A stretch of 64,000 nucleotides of DNA from Flavobacterium sp. (GCA_010365135.1 JAAFGY010000003.1:1-64000); one strand, 5' to 3'. Counted from the first letter of the stretch, positions 30,826-41,212 are shown. The notes: a model not told the origin generated them from the sequence alone. A program made the numbers and translations.

Positions 30826-31736
30826 TATAATAATTTTGATAAGGTTCTTAAACTTAAAATAATAATCAAGATTCCAACAGCAATCATCATTGGTTTTCTT
30901 TGAATTTTATTCACCAAAAAAGCAGCAAGAGGAGCAGCTATCACGCCTCCCAAAATCAACCCTATGATTACTTGCCATCCGCTTATTCCTCCGAAAATCA
31001 TAAAGGTAACTCCACTGGCAAAAGATACTGCAAACTCCGCTGCATTTACTGAACCAATGGTATAGCGCGGATTTCTACCACGTCCTAGCAAAGTAGAAGT
31101 CACGATGGGACCCCAACCTCCACCACCAACAGAATCCATAAAACCACCGAAAGAGGCTAAAATATCTAATCTTTTTGTTTTCTTTTTTACGATATTCTTT
31201 ACCAATGCTTTTTTGATAATGATAACAGCCAACACAATCATATAAACTGCTATAAAAGGCTTAATTACATCTCCATCAATTACATCTGAAAGTAGATAAG
31301 CACCCGTAATGGAACCTAAAACTCCCGGAATTAAAAGATGTTTTACCAGTTTTTTATTGATATTTCCAAATTTATGATGAGAAACCGCAGAGGCTCCAGT
31401 TGTAAACATTTCGGCCACGTGAACCCCAGTACTACTAACTGCCGGCGGAATTCCATAAGCCAACAAAAATGAAGTAGAAGTCGCACCATAACCCATTCCT
31501 AAAGTCCCATCGACCAATTGGGCAAAAATACCGATGGCAAAAAACACTAAAAACTCTTTGTTAAATCCACCGACGAAATTACTCCAAGTAAAATCTGCAT
31601 AATGATTGTAGATCAAAACGGTCAATAAAACCACAATCAAAAAAACGGGAACAAAAACCCAAAGCCTCTTAGCAAAAGAGCTATTCTGCATTACTCCTAC
31701 CGAGTCATTAAAATTTTTTACAAATCTCTTAATCAT
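30825..31736 (-). CDS. TauE/SafE-family sulfite exporter-like membrane protein
   Basis: Multi-TM; FFAIGIFAQLVDGTLGMGYGATSTSFLLAYGIPPAVSSTGVHVAEMFTTGASAVSHHKFGN. Confidence 0.88.
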   Translation of the reverse strand: MIKRFVKNFNDSVGVMQNSSFAKRLWVFVPVFLIVVLLTVLIYNHYADFTWSNFVGGFNKEFLVFFAIGIFAQLVDGTLGMGYGATSTSFLLAYGIPPAVSSTGVHVAEMFTTGASAVSHHKFGNINKKLVKHLLIPGVLGSITGAYLLSDVIDGDVIKPFIAVYMIVLAVIIIKKALVKNIVKKKTKRLDILASFGGFMDSVGGGGWGPIVTSTLLGRGRNPRYTIGSVNAAEFAVSFASGVTFMIFGGISGWQVIIGLILGGVIAAPLAAFLVNKIQRKPMMIAVGILIIILSLRTLSKLL

Positions 31737-31933
31737 TGTTTCGTTTTTGTTGAATCTATAAATCTATTACCCCATCGGAATAGTAGATTAAGTTTGCAAA
31801 AATACTATTTATTTTAGAAGTACAAAATTTATTCCTACTGAATTCCAAGATTTTTATTTTTTTTAATCCCAAAGATATTTTAGTATGTCATTTCTCCTAC
31901 TAAGAAATGGAATATATTTGGGAAAATTTGCGC

Positions 31934-32344
31934 CTAAAATGAGATATCTGCCAAAGAATTATTTTCCAATATCATCAAAGTATTATCCCGAACTTCGGTC
32001 ATCAATTTATGCACGGAACATTTGGCTTCATCGACACAATCGTCGCATTTTTCGTAGAAATTATGACTCACGCAAGGCAATAAAGCTATTGGTCCTTCGA
32101 GAATGCGATAGACTTTGGCCATATTGATGTCCTTTGGGTCTTTTATTAAATAGTAACCGCCACCTTTTCCTTTTTTGGCACCCAAAAAACCGGAATGGCG
32201 CAAAAGCAACAGAATGCTTTCCAGAAATTTTATCGAAATATGTTCTGCTTTTGCAATATCAGCAATAGCAACTGGTGTTTGATCTTCTTGGCGAGCCAAA
32301 AAGGTCAACGCTTTGATTCCGTATTTTGTTTTTTTTGAGAGCAT
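31934..32344 (-). CDS. Rrf2-family transcriptional regulator
   Basis: MLSKKTKYGIKALTFLARQ...FLESILLLLRHSGFLGAKKGKGGGYYL; C-terminal cysteines CVSHNFYEKCDDCVDEAKCSVH. Confidence 0.92.
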   Translation of the reverse strand: MLSKKTKYGIKALTFLARQEDQTPVAIADIAKAEHISIKFLESILLLLRHSGFLGAKKGKGGGYYLIKDPKDINMAKVYRILEGPIALLPCVSHNFYEKCDDCVDEAKCSVHKLMTEVRDNTLMILENNSLADISF

Positions 32345-32677
32345 TTTTTTTAATTACGAATTAGAAATTACGAATTACGAATAGTGGTTGATATAAATTT
32401 AATGGTATAGATTTCACTCCATAATGTCCGGACTTTTTTCTCTTCAAATCATTTTATTTCATTTGGCTTTTCCATTGTTTTATAGTGTTAATTCCGAAAG
32501 TTTTCTTTATAATTGGCAAGTCTAGGTTTTGATTTTCTATTTTGCTTAATTAACTCTCTTTTCAAATCCCCAACTGTTTTTCATAAGAATGTAAGATAAA
32601 AACCAAATTTACAACATTCAAAAATCAAAAACTAAATTATATTTTGATGAATTAACAATACTATTTTAACCACAAAA

Positions 32678-32697
32678 CCCACGGTTGAAACCGTGGG
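32678..32697. repeat. Palindrome CCCACGGTTGAAACCGTGGG
   Basis: Nearly identical to 42983..43002; both at gene 3' ends. Confidence 0.8.
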
Positions 32698-32728
32698 CAA
32701 TTATATAGGAATTAATAATAATAAATTT

Positions 32729-33901
32729 TCACGCCAAAGCCTGCTCCAAATCAGCAATTACATCTTTCACGGTTTCCAATCCTACCGAAACACGTACCAA
32801 ACCATCGGTAATACTTACTGCCAAACGCTCTTCGACAGACAATTTACTGTGTGTTGTTGAGGCTGGATGTGTTACAATAGTTCTCGTATCGCCTAAATTG
32901 GGCGACAACGAGCACATTTTTATTTTATCCAAAAAGGCTCTTCCTGCTTCAATTCCGCCTTTGATTTCGAAAGCTACAATATTACCGCCTAATTTCATTT
33001 GTTTTTGAGCGATTTCGTACTGAGGATGCGATTTCAAGAACGGATATTTTACTTTATTTACTTTCGGATGCTGCTCTAAAAACTCGGCTACTTTCAAAGC
33101 GTTTTCACAATGTCTATCTAATCGAATCGCTAAAGTTTCTAAACTTTTAGACAATACCCAAGCATTAAACGGAGATAAAGCAGGCCCTGTCAATCGAGAA
33201 AATAGATAGATTTTTTGCATCAATTCAGCATTACCAACAGTGATTCCGCCCAAAACACGTCCTTGACCGTCGATTAGTTTGGTCGCCGAATGGATGACCA
33301 AATCAGCTCCCCATTTTATAGGTTGCTGCAAATAAGGCGTTGCGAAACAATTGTCGATGATTAAAATTAGATTGTGCTTTTTGGCAATAGTACCAAGCAA
33401 TTCCAAATCGATAATATCGACCGCTGGATTTGTAGGTGATTCAGCAAAAATAATTTTAGTAGTTGGTTTGATAAAACTTTCAATAGTATCAGGTTTGTCA
33501 ATATCAAAATACGAAGTTTCTATTCCCCATTTCGGAAAATAGTTGATAAACAAAGAATGTGTTGCGCCAAAAACACTGCCCGCCGAAACAATATGATCGC
33601 CAGAATTCAACAAAGCGGCTAATGTAGAAAAGACTGCTGCCATACCAGAAGCAAAAGCAAAACCTGCCGCTGCGCCTTCCATTTTACACACTTTATCCAC
33701 AAACTCGTTGGTATTCGGATTGCTATAGCGGCTATAAATATTTCTATCTTTCTCATCAGCAAAGGAAGCACGCATATCTTCGGCATCTTCGAATACAAAA
33801 CTAGAAGTCAAATACAAAGGCACGGAATGTTCTAAATATTGGGTGCGCTCTAATTGGGTGCGTATGGCTTGGGTTTCAAACCCGAATTCTTCTTCGTTCA
33901 T
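32729..33901 (-). CDS. O-succinylhomoserine sulfhydrylase/cystathionine gamma-synthase-like PLP enzyme
   Basis: Cys/Met metabolism PLP family: YSRYSNPNTNEFVDKVCKMEGAAAGFAFASGMAA; HSATKLIDGQGRVLGG. Confidence 0.9.
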   Translation of the reverse strand: MNEEEFGFETQAIRTQLERTQYLEHSVPLYLTSSFVFEDAEDMRASFADEKDRNIYSRYSNPNTNEFVDKVCKMEGAAAGFAFASGMAAVFSTLAALLNSGDHIVSAGSVFGATHSLFINYFPKWGIETSYFDIDKPDTIESFIKPTTKIIFAESPTNPAVDIIDLELLGTIAKKHNLILIIDNCFATPYLQQPIKWGADLVIHSATKLIDGQGRVLGGITVGNAELMQKIYLFSRLTGPALSPFNAWVLSKSLETLAIRLDRHCENALKVAEFLEQHPKVNKVKYPFLKSHPQYEIAQKQMKLGGNIVAFEIKGGIEAGRAFLDKIKMCSLSPNLGDTRTIVTHPASTTHSKLSVEERLAVSITDGLVRVSVGLETVKDVIADLEQALA

Positions 33902-33960
33902 AATTTTTAGCTTTTGGCAATTAGCTTTTAGCTTTTGGCTAATCACTAATAGTTTTAAAT

Positions 33961-34395
33961 TTATATTTTGGCTAACTCTACCCCATTCAAAACTACTTTA
34001 TAATGTATCGTTGCTGTTGGTTCAACTGTTTTGGCCACCGAGCAATATTTTTCGAATGATAATTGGGCCGCTTTTAAAGCTTTATCTTCTTTGATGTTTC
34101 CTTCCAAATAAAAAACAACATAAATATTTTTGAATGGCTTTGCATCGCCAACTTGTTCCCGCTCCCCTTCTACCTCAGCTTTAAAAGAGGTGATTTCCTG
34201 ACGCTGTTTTTTCAAAATCGAAATCATATCAATTCCACTGCATCCTGCCACTCCCATCAAAATTAATTCCATTGGACTTGGCCCCATATCATTACCCCCA
34301 AAATCAGGACGTGCATCAACATTTACAATGTGTCCACGTTCGTTTTTTAATTCGAAGTGGAAGTTTTCGTTTACTCTATTTAATGTAACTTTCAT
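33961..34395 (-). CDS. OsmC family protein
   Basis: DFGGNDMGPSPMELILMGVAGCSGIDMISIL. Confidence 0.9.
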   Translation of the reverse strand: MKVTLNRVNENFHFELKNERGHIVNVDARPDFGGNDMGPSPMELILMGVAGCSGIDMISILKKQRQEITSFKAEVEGEREQVGDAKPFKNIYVVFYLEGNIKEDKALKAAQLSFEKYCSVAKTVEPTATIHYKVVLNGVELAKI

Positions 34396-34444
34396 TGTTT
34401 TATTGTTTGGTGTAATGCAGATGAAAAAGATTTCAAATGCGAAT

Positions 34445-35581
34445 TCAATTCATATCCTTATCTTCTGACATAATAGTTACCCATCTTTTACTTGTTGAAG
34501 AATATTTATAAACACTTTCTCTTTCTCTACAACAACCAATAATAATATTAGTTTTAATTGTTTTACTAATATTATTTACTTCATACGGAAGGTACCTAAC
34601 TTCATTTGTTAAAAAACTATCTAGTTCATAACCATTCCCTCTTTTAATATAAAATCCATAAAGGGGTCCGCTATTATTTCCACTTTGTATTTTTATTGCA
34701 AAATCTTCGTTATTATCAAAATTAAAATCTCCAACAATAAAATCCCCTTCATCCAGATCATAAGGTTTTTTATCAACATTATGTCCTGTTATAAAAGAAC
34801 GGACTAAATTGCAATTAGTAAATGTGGAATCAAAATAATCATTACTCACACCATCAATATCAATTAAAGATATATCTTTTTCCAAAATTTCTTTCGTTGT
34901 TTTATTTCTAATTTGAACAATTATTTTATCAATTTTTTGATTAACATCTTTTTTTAAAAATATTGTGTAATCATATTCATATGAGAGATCTTTATGATCA
35001 CAATATTCAACACCATTTTTTACATCCTTATAATAATCTATAAAATCATTTTTATTTGACAAATAATCCTCCTCCCTAATTTTATCTCCAATATCATTGT
35101 TTTCAGAAGGGACTTCATTAGCAATAACATCTTGCGCAGGGTCAAAAAGCTTTTTCCCTTCGTTATAAACAACTGTATCTTTCTTAATTTCTAAAAGTTC
35201 TTTATTTGTCTCATTTTTTTTCTGAAATATATAAATCGTAGAAAAAATACTAATTATAATTATAAAAAAAATAGAAAAACCACTAAAACTACTTTTAGAT
35301 TTTTGTTTATTCTTTTCTATTTTTTCTTTTACCTTTTTATCAACAACTTGGTAATTAAATTCCTCTTTTTTTACTTCAACCTTTTTCTCTTCATATCCAA
35401 TTGAGAAAAAATAAGCTATGAACATTGTAATAAACTGAAGTACAGCCAACTTAAAAGTAAAAACTTCAATAATTGTAAATAAACATATAATTATAGTCAC
35501 AACATTCCTGGCCTTTTTTCCAAAAGCACCAGCTGCTAATATTAATATTACTATAACGATTTGATAAATGAGAACTTCCAT
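34445..35581 (-). CDS. Hypothetical membrane protein
   Basis: Long ORF with several N-terminal hydrophobic segments and a Lys-rich loop; family not recognised. Confidence 0.65.
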   Translation of the reverse strand: MEVLIYQIVIVILILAAGAFGKKARNVVTIIICLFTIIEVFTFKLAVLQFITMFIAYFFSIGYEEKKVEVKKEEFNYQVVDKKVKEKIEKNKQKSKSSFSGFSIFFIIIISIFSTIYIFQKKNETNKELLEIKKDTVVYNEGKKLFDPAQDVIANEVPSENNDIGDKIREEDYLSNKNDFIDYYKDVKNGVEYCDHKDLSYEYDYTIFLKKDVNQKIDKIIVQIRNKTTKEILEKDISLIDIDGVSNDYFDSTFTNCNLVRSFITGHNVDKKPYDLDEGDFIVGDFNFDNNEDFAIKIQSGNNSGPLYGFYIKRGNGYELDSFLTNEVRYLPYEVNNISKTIKTNIIIGCCRERESVYKYSSTSKRWVTIMSEDKDMN

Positions 35582-35660
35582 CTTTTAGTGTGAAATTAAT
35601 ATTGAACAATCCTATTTTTCTTTTTAAATCTAAAATCGTTAACCTGCAATCTTAAATCCT

Positions 35661-38600
35661 TTACCCTTTATCCGACAATCGCAACAAATCACCAAAAACT
35701 CCTCTTGCTGTTACTGCCGAACCTGCTCCTGCTCCTTGAATCACAATTGGTCTGTCTCCATAGGATTCCGTGTAAATTTCAAAGAAAGAATCCGAACCTT
35801 TCAATCCGCCCAAAGCGGTATCTGAAAGCACAGAAACCAATTTTACTTCCAAGTTTCCCTTGTCATTTTGCAAATCTCCCGATAATTCTCCGATGTATCT
35901 CAAGACATGATTTGGTTCTTGTTCTTCTTTTATTTTAGTGTAAATAGGATCAAATTCTTTTAATTTGGTCAAGAAATCAGTAACATTTCCTTCACGCAAA
36001 TGTTCTGGAATTAAATTTTGAATGTTGATTTCATCAAATTCGTTTTGCAAATCCAATTCTCTTGCCAAAATTAGTAATTTTCTGCCCACATCATTCCCGC
36101 ATAAATCTTCTCTTGGATCGGGTTCGGTGTAACCGTTATCTATTGCTTCTTTCAGAATTTCGCTAAAAGGAACGTCTTTGGCCGAAAAATTATTGAATAA
36201 ATAACTCAAAGTCCCCGAGAAAACGCCTTTTATTTTGGTGATATTTTCGCCTGAAAGATGCAATAATTTTATGGTATCAATTAATGGTAAACCTGCACCA
36301 ACATTGGTTTCATACAAATAATTCTTTTGATTTTCTGCCAATACTTTTCGCAAGTCTTTGTAAAATTTATAACTCAAAGTATTAGCGACTTTATTGGAAG
36401 AAATCAAGTCGAAACTATTCTCGGCTAAAGTCACGTAATTTTCGACAAATTCAGCACTCGCCGTGTTGTCAATAGCAATTAAATTTTCCAAATTATTTTC
36501 ATTGGCAAAAGCAATTACATCATCAATTGTATATGAGAAACCATTGGTTTGAATTTCGTTTTTCCAATTCGGAGAAACGCCGTTTTTGTTTAAAAGCAAG
36601 TTTTTAGAATTGGCAATCGCAAAAACATTCAATTTAATGTCTTTCCTTTTTTCGATAGCTGCAGCCGATTCTAAAATTTGATTAATCAAAGTTCCGCCCA
36701 CCAATCCGTGACCGAAAATAGCAATATTTATTTTCTTCGAAACTCCAAAAATCTCTCCGTGAATTACGTTCAAAGCCTTGCTCAATTGGGATTTTTTCAC
36801 CACCAAACTCACGTTTTTCCCAGTTACAGTATTATTGAAAAGAATTGGCACAACTTTGTTTTTTATCAACGAAGTGTAAGGTTTGTGGAAAGTACTCAAA
36901 TCCTGACCAATGATGGAAATCACGGAAACATCATCGGTAATCGAGATTTTGTTCACGTCTTTCGAATAGAAATCATTTTCGAATTCTTTCTCCAATTCAA
37001 TCATCGCTTTTGTCGCTTGATTGGAGTTGACCACGAGCCCAATTCCTCTTTCTGAGGAACCTTGAGAAATGATGCTTACGCTGATGTCATTGTCGCCCAT
37101 TACTCTAAAAATTCGAGCATCGACACCTGTTTTTCCTAGCAATCCTCTTCCTTCAAGATTTACCAAAGCGACATTTTCAAGAACCGAAAGTGTTTTAATT
37201 CCTTCCTTATTCGATTTTGAAGTGATTAATGTTCCTTGGTTTTCGTGATTGAAAGTGTTCAAAATTCGAAGCGGAATATTTTTTTCCAACAACGGAATAA
37301 TTGTTTTGGCGTGTAAAATTGTAGTTCCAAAATTGGCAATTTCGTTCGCTTCATTAAAAGACAAACGGTCAATTTTTTTAGCATCTGGCACTAAATCAGG
37401 GTTGGCAGTATAAATTCCGTCAACGTGCGTGTAATTTTGTAATTCCTCGGCATCGACATAATTTGCGATTAAAGAAGCCGTATAATTGCTGCCATTTCTG
37501 CCTAAAGTCGTCGTGTCGCCAAGATTGTTCGAACCAATAAAACCAGTAATAACATTTATTATATCACTATTTTCTTTGAAATAACTGATTATATTTTTCT
37601 TGGAAATTTGTTCCAAAGGTTGTGCATCTCCAAAATTAGAATCTGTTTTTAATAATTCGCGTGTGTCTGCAAAACGAGCCGCAATTCCTTTGTCTTGCAA
37701 GACTGCGGTGATCAATTTCGCCGAAAGTATTTCGCCTTGAGCTAATACTTGGTCTTTTATTTTTTCGCTATAATCGCCAATCAAACTTACGCCTTCAAAA
37801 AGTTTGTCTAATAATGCAAATTCTTTGGACAAATCTACATTATAACCGTCTTGCTGATAGCTTTTGAAACTTTCTACTAAGGGTTTATAATTGCCATTTT
37901 TAGCGGCAATGGTCAAAATATCTTCCAATTCATCTGTTGCATTTCCTCTTGCCGAAACCACAACTGCTATGTTTTCGTTTTTGCTTTTTTTATCGGTAAT
38001 AATATCCAAAACTTTGTTTATTCCTTCTCCGTTGGCCAATGATTTTCCGCCAAATTTTAATATTTTCATTTTATTTTTTTTATTTTTAAAAACAACATCC
38101 AATAAATTGTTCAATTGATCGTATTCCATTAAAAAAGCGTCGTGTCCGTGTTGCGATTCGATTTCGCTATAAAAAACATTGTGCTTGAATTTTTTAATTT
38201 CGTGGTAAGTTTCGCGATTTTCATTCGCCGTAAAAAACAAATCAGAATTGATTCCGATGATATAAATATTGGCATCAACTTCAGAAATTATATTTTCGAA
38301 AGTAGTTCTTCCTCTAGTGATATCAATGGTTTTCAGCAATTGATTCATCATTTTGTAAGCCGAAAGTTGGAATCGTTTTTGCAATTGCTCACCGTGATGA
38401 TTCAGCCAGCTTTCTACTTGAAAAGACTCGAAAGATTCCGTTGAATTTCTTTGAAATTTTTCTTTAAAAGATTCGGGTGTTCTGTAACACAACATCGCAT
38501 GAATTCGAGCGTCTTCAATCGGTTTAGACGAATTACATAGAATTTTTTCTTGCAAATAACAATTGGCTATCAACCAATCTGTCGATTTCCAATCGGAAGC

Positions 38601-39047
38601 AATCGGAAAAAAATTATGGGCTAATTTTGGTTCCAAAGCCACCATTTCCCAAGCAATTCCGCCGCCTACAGAACCTCCAATTATGGCGAATAATTCTTTG
38701 ACTTTTAGAAATCGAATCCCTTCCAAGAATAGTCTGGCGATGTCACGAGCTGTAAAATCCAAATAATTTTCGATGTAAGTCTTATCGAATCCATTTCCGG
38801 GAACGTTGAAAGCCAAGATGGTGTATTTATTGGTGTCAATGGTTTTATTGTCGCCAATAAGATTATTCCACCAACCGTTTTCACCAATAACTTGGGAATT
38901 TCCGGTCAATGCGTGATTTACCAAAACGATAGGAGCTGCATTCAAAACTTGCCCAAAAACTTGATAACTTAAGTTTATGGAAGGAATGAGCACGCCACTT
39001 TCGGTGGTGAAATTTTGTAATTTAATTGATGTTGGTTTATTTTCCAA
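35661..39047 (-). CDS. thrA: Fusion of homoserine O-acetyltransferase-like alpha/beta hydrolase (MetX) with bifunctional aspartate kinase/homoserine dehydrogenase (ThrA)
   Basis: N-terminal VLVNHALTGNSQV...GGSVGGGIAWEMV, then MKILKFGGKSLANGEG (aspartokinase) and NIAIFGHGLVGGTLINQIL...YEPDPREDLCGNDVGRKLLILAREL (HSD). Confidence 0.93.
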   Translation of the reverse strand: MENKPTSIKLQNFTTESGVLIPSINLSYQVFGQVLNAAPIVLVNHALTGNSQVIGENGWWNNLIGDNKTIDTNKYTILAFNVPGNGFDKTYIENYLDFTARDIARLFLEGIRFLKVKELFAIIGGSVGGGIAWEMVALEPKLAHNFFPIASDWKSTDWLIANCYLQEKILCNSSKPIEDARIHAMLCYRTPESFKEKFQRNSTESFESFQVESWLNHHGEQLQKRFQLSAYKMMNQLLKTIDITRGRTTFENIISEVDANIYIIGINSDLFFTANENRETYHEIKKFKHNVFYSEIESQHGHDAFLMEYDQLNNLLDVVFKNKKNKMKILKFGGKSLANGEGINKVLDIITDKKSKNENIAVVVSARGNATDELEDILTIAAKNGNYKPLVESFKSYQQDGYNVDLSKEFALLDKLFEGVSLIGDYSEKIKDQVLAQGEILSAKLITAVLQDKGIAARFADTRELLKTDSNFGDAQPLEQISKKNIISYFKENSDIINVITGFIGSNNLGDTTTLGRNGSNYTASLIANYVDAEELQNYTHVDGIYTANPDLVPDAKKIDRLSFNEANEIANFGTTILHAKTIIPLLEKNIPLRILNTFNHENQGTLITSKSNKEGIKTLSVLENVALVNLEGRGLLGKTGVDARIFRVMGDNDISVSIISQGSSERGIGLVVNSNQATKAMIELEKEFENDFYSKDVNKISITDDVSVISIIGQDLSTFHKPYTSLIKNKVVPILFNNTVTGKNVSLVVKKSQLSKALNVIHGEIFGVSKKINIAIFGHGLVGGTLINQILESAAAIEKRKDIKLNVFAIANSKNLLLNKNGVSPNWKNEIQTNGFSYTIDDVIAFANENNLENLIAIDNTASAEFVENYVTLAENSFDLISSNKVANTLSYKFYKDLRKVLAENQKNYLYETNVGAGLPLIDTIKLLHLSGENITKIKGVFSGTLSYLFNNFSAKDVPFSEILKEAIDNGYTEPDPREDLCGNDVGRKLLILARELDLQNEFDEINIQNLIPEHLREGNVTDFLTKLKEFDPIYTKIKEEQEPNHVLRYIGELSGDLQNDKGNLEVKLVSVLSDTALGGLKGSDSFFEIYTESYGDRPIVIQGAGAGSAVTARGVFGDLLRLSDKG

Positions 39048-39126
39048 TTTTCAAATCTTTAAGATTTTTTGATTTGTGTCTGGAAATATTAGAAAGAAAA
39101 CTAGAAGTACGCTAGGCCATTTCTTG

Positions 39127-39232
39127 TTGTTATCTTTTCCCAATTAATCGGGATAGAATGTAGCACCTTCTTCTTTTGCAAAGGGTTGCTAAGCTTTCAT
39201 TGGGTCTATTCCCTCGAGCTTTCTTTATAACA
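39127..39232 (-). ncRNA. SAM-I riboswitch upstream of metX-thrA
   Basis: TGTTATAAAGAAAGCTCGAGGGAATAGACCCAATGAAAGCTTAGCAACCC...AAGGTGCTACATTCTATCCCGATTAATTGGGAAAAGATAACA; same core as 24050..24156. Confidence 0.92.
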
Positions 39233-39400
39233 TTTCAGTACGTTTGTGAACTTATTGGGGCAAATTAACTACTATTTTTTTAAACAACCAAATTTTAGGC
39301 TGTTTGGTTTTTTGCTGAAATTAAAAAAGCATTGGCAAAAGCCTACTTAAAGACTCTCGCCGTTGCTAGTTTTACATCCACGTTTTTATTCTAACTTTCA

Positions 39401-39613
39401 TTAGATAAAAAGCGTTTCGTTTTCTTCAGAATACATTTGGTGAAACAAAGAATTTGGAACTTTGCCTTTAGCAGAAGTTTGTTTTAAATTCACACCAAAT
39501 TTGGTATGCGTGAATTCAAAATGATCTGAATTACCTGTATTCGTTTTTGATTTTATATTCAAACTTTTGAAAAAGTGAATTATTGTGATTAAAATATATT
39601 TTAGAGTTTTCAT
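39401..39613 (-). CDS. Small hypothetical protein
   Basis: 70 aa ORF; no known motif. Confidence 0.35.
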   Translation of the reverse strand: MKTLKYILITIIHFFKSLNIKSKTNTGNSDHFEFTHTKFGVNLKQTSAKGKVPNSLFHQMYSEENETLFI

Positions 39614-39693
39614 AATGTCTTATTTTTTGATTATATTATTTTATTTTAAAACATATTGAATCCAGTTTTCCTAAAGTTCAAATATGTTACTTT

Positions 39694-40974
39694 TTATACT
39701 TTTAAATTTTCGAAAACCGCTTTTAAATCGGCCTTCAAATCTTCGATGTCTTCTAATCCCACCGAGAGTCGGATTAAATCCTTGGTGACTCCTGTTGCGA
39801 CCTGTTCGGCATCTGACAACTGCTGATGCGTGGTACTTGCTGGATGAATAATCAAAGATTTTGTGTCTCCAATATTGGCCAAAAGCGAAAATAGCTTGGT
39901 TTCATCGGCTACTTTCTTGGCGGCTTCAAATCCTCCTTTAAGGCCGAAAGTTAGCAATCCGTTTTGTCCTTTAGGTAAATATTGTGTTGCCAAATCGTAA
40001 TATTTACTGGACTTTAAACCCGGATAATTCACCCAAGCCACTTGATCTTGACTTTCTAACCATTGTGCTAATTCCAATCCATTTTCACTGTGCTTCTGGA
40101 CGCGAATTGGCAAAGTTTCTAATCCCTGAATAATCTGGAACGCGTTAAACGGACTTAAAGCTGCTCCGTAATCCCGCAAACCTTCAATTCGAACTTTGGC
40201 AATAAAAGCTGCATTTCCAAGAGCTTCATGATAAACTAATCCGTGATAACTGCCCGAGGGTTCGGTAAATTCAGGAAATTTTCCGCTGCTCCAATCAAAT
40301 GTTCCCGCATCGATAACAGCTCCACCAAGTGAAGTTCCGTTTCCTGCAATATACTTGGTCAAGGAATGAATTACAATATTCGCTCCGTGCTCGATTGGGT
40401 TCAACAAATAAGGAGATGGAACCGTATTATCGACAATAAATGGCACTTTAAGCGCTTTGGCCGCAGCCGAAATCGCTTTCAAATCCAAGACATCTAATTT
40501 TGGATTTCCTAAACTTTCTGCAAAGAATACTTTGGTATTTTCGTTGGCTGCTTTCGTAAAATTGCTGGCATCCGATGGATCTACAAACGTGGTTGTGATT
40601 CCTAATCTTGGCAAAGTGTTGCTAAACAAATTGTATGTACCACCGTACAAACTATTAGAGGCTACTATGTGATCTCCGGTCTTTAGTAAAACCAACAATG
40701 AAGTGGCGATGGCTGCCGTTCCTGATGCGGTAACTACTGCTGCAATTCCTCCTTCGAGAGCTGCTAAACGTTGTTCTAGTATATCGTTTGTTGGATTATT
40801 TAATCTGGTATATATAAATCCCGCTTCGGCAAGTCCAAATAAATTGGCCGCATGATCCGAATTATCAAATACATAAGAACTAGTTTGATAAATGGGCACC
40901 GCTCTGGTTCCTGCTGTTTTAGTGACGTCATGACCTGCGTGTAATGCGTTTGTTGCGAATTTTGGAGTACTCAT
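39694..40974 (-). CDS. metY: O-acetylhomoserine aminocarboxypropyltransferase/cysteine synthase
   Basis: FATNALHAGHDVTKTAGTRAVPIYQTSSYVFDNSDHAANLFGL; HSLTKYIAGNGTSLGG. Confidence 0.95.
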   Translation of the reverse strand: MSTPKFATNALHAGHDVTKTAGTRAVPIYQTSSYVFDNSDHAANLFGLAEAGFIYTRLNNPTNDILEQRLAALEGGIAAVVTASGTAAIATSLLVLLKTGDHIVASNSLYGGTYNLFSNTLPRLGITTTFVDPSDASNFTKAANENTKVFFAESLGNPKLDVLDLKAISAAAKALKVPFIVDNTVPSPYLLNPIEHGANIVIHSLTKYIAGNGTSLGGAVIDAGTFDWSSGKFPEFTEPSGSYHGLVYHEALGNAAFIAKVRIEGLRDYGAALSPFNAFQIIQGLETLPIRVQKHSENGLELAQWLESQDQVAWVNYPGLKSSKYYDLATQYLPKGQNGLLTFGLKGGFEAAKKVADETKLFSLLANIGDTKSLIIHPASTTHQQLSDAEQVATGVTKDLIRLSVGLEDIEDLKADLKAVFENLKV

Positions 40975-41030
40975 AATTTTTAATTTTAGATTGATTTTAA
41001 ATTTGTGATATTCGGTTGCTTTGAAAAATC

Positions 41031-41065
41031 AAAAACCCTTTTAGAAAAATGTCCAAAAGGGTTTT
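41031..41065 (-). terminator. Intrinsic terminator between the proximal Met/Cys leader peptide and metY
   Basis: Minus strand AAAACCCTTTTGGACATTTTTCTAAAAGGGTTTTTGATTTTT. Confidence 0.88.
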
Positions 41066-41094
41066 AAGTTTTATCTTAACTTTTACTTTCGGAA

Positions 41095-41184
41095 TCAACA
41101 GACACAAACAGACATCATGGATTTTGCACAAATCATCGATTTGACATTGCAGGTGTTCATTTGTTTTTGCGGTAAAATGTTCAT
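41095..41184 (-). CDS. Met/Cys-rich leader peptide MNILPQKQMNTCNVKSMICAKSMMSVCVC
   Basis: 30-codon ORF upstream of metY; 5 Met and 4 Cys in 29 aa; followed by a terminator. Confidence 0.82.
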   Translation of the reverse strand: MNILPQKQMNTCNVKSMICAKSMMSVCVC

Positions 41185-41212
41185 TGTATTTATAGTTTGT
41201 GATTAATGATAT

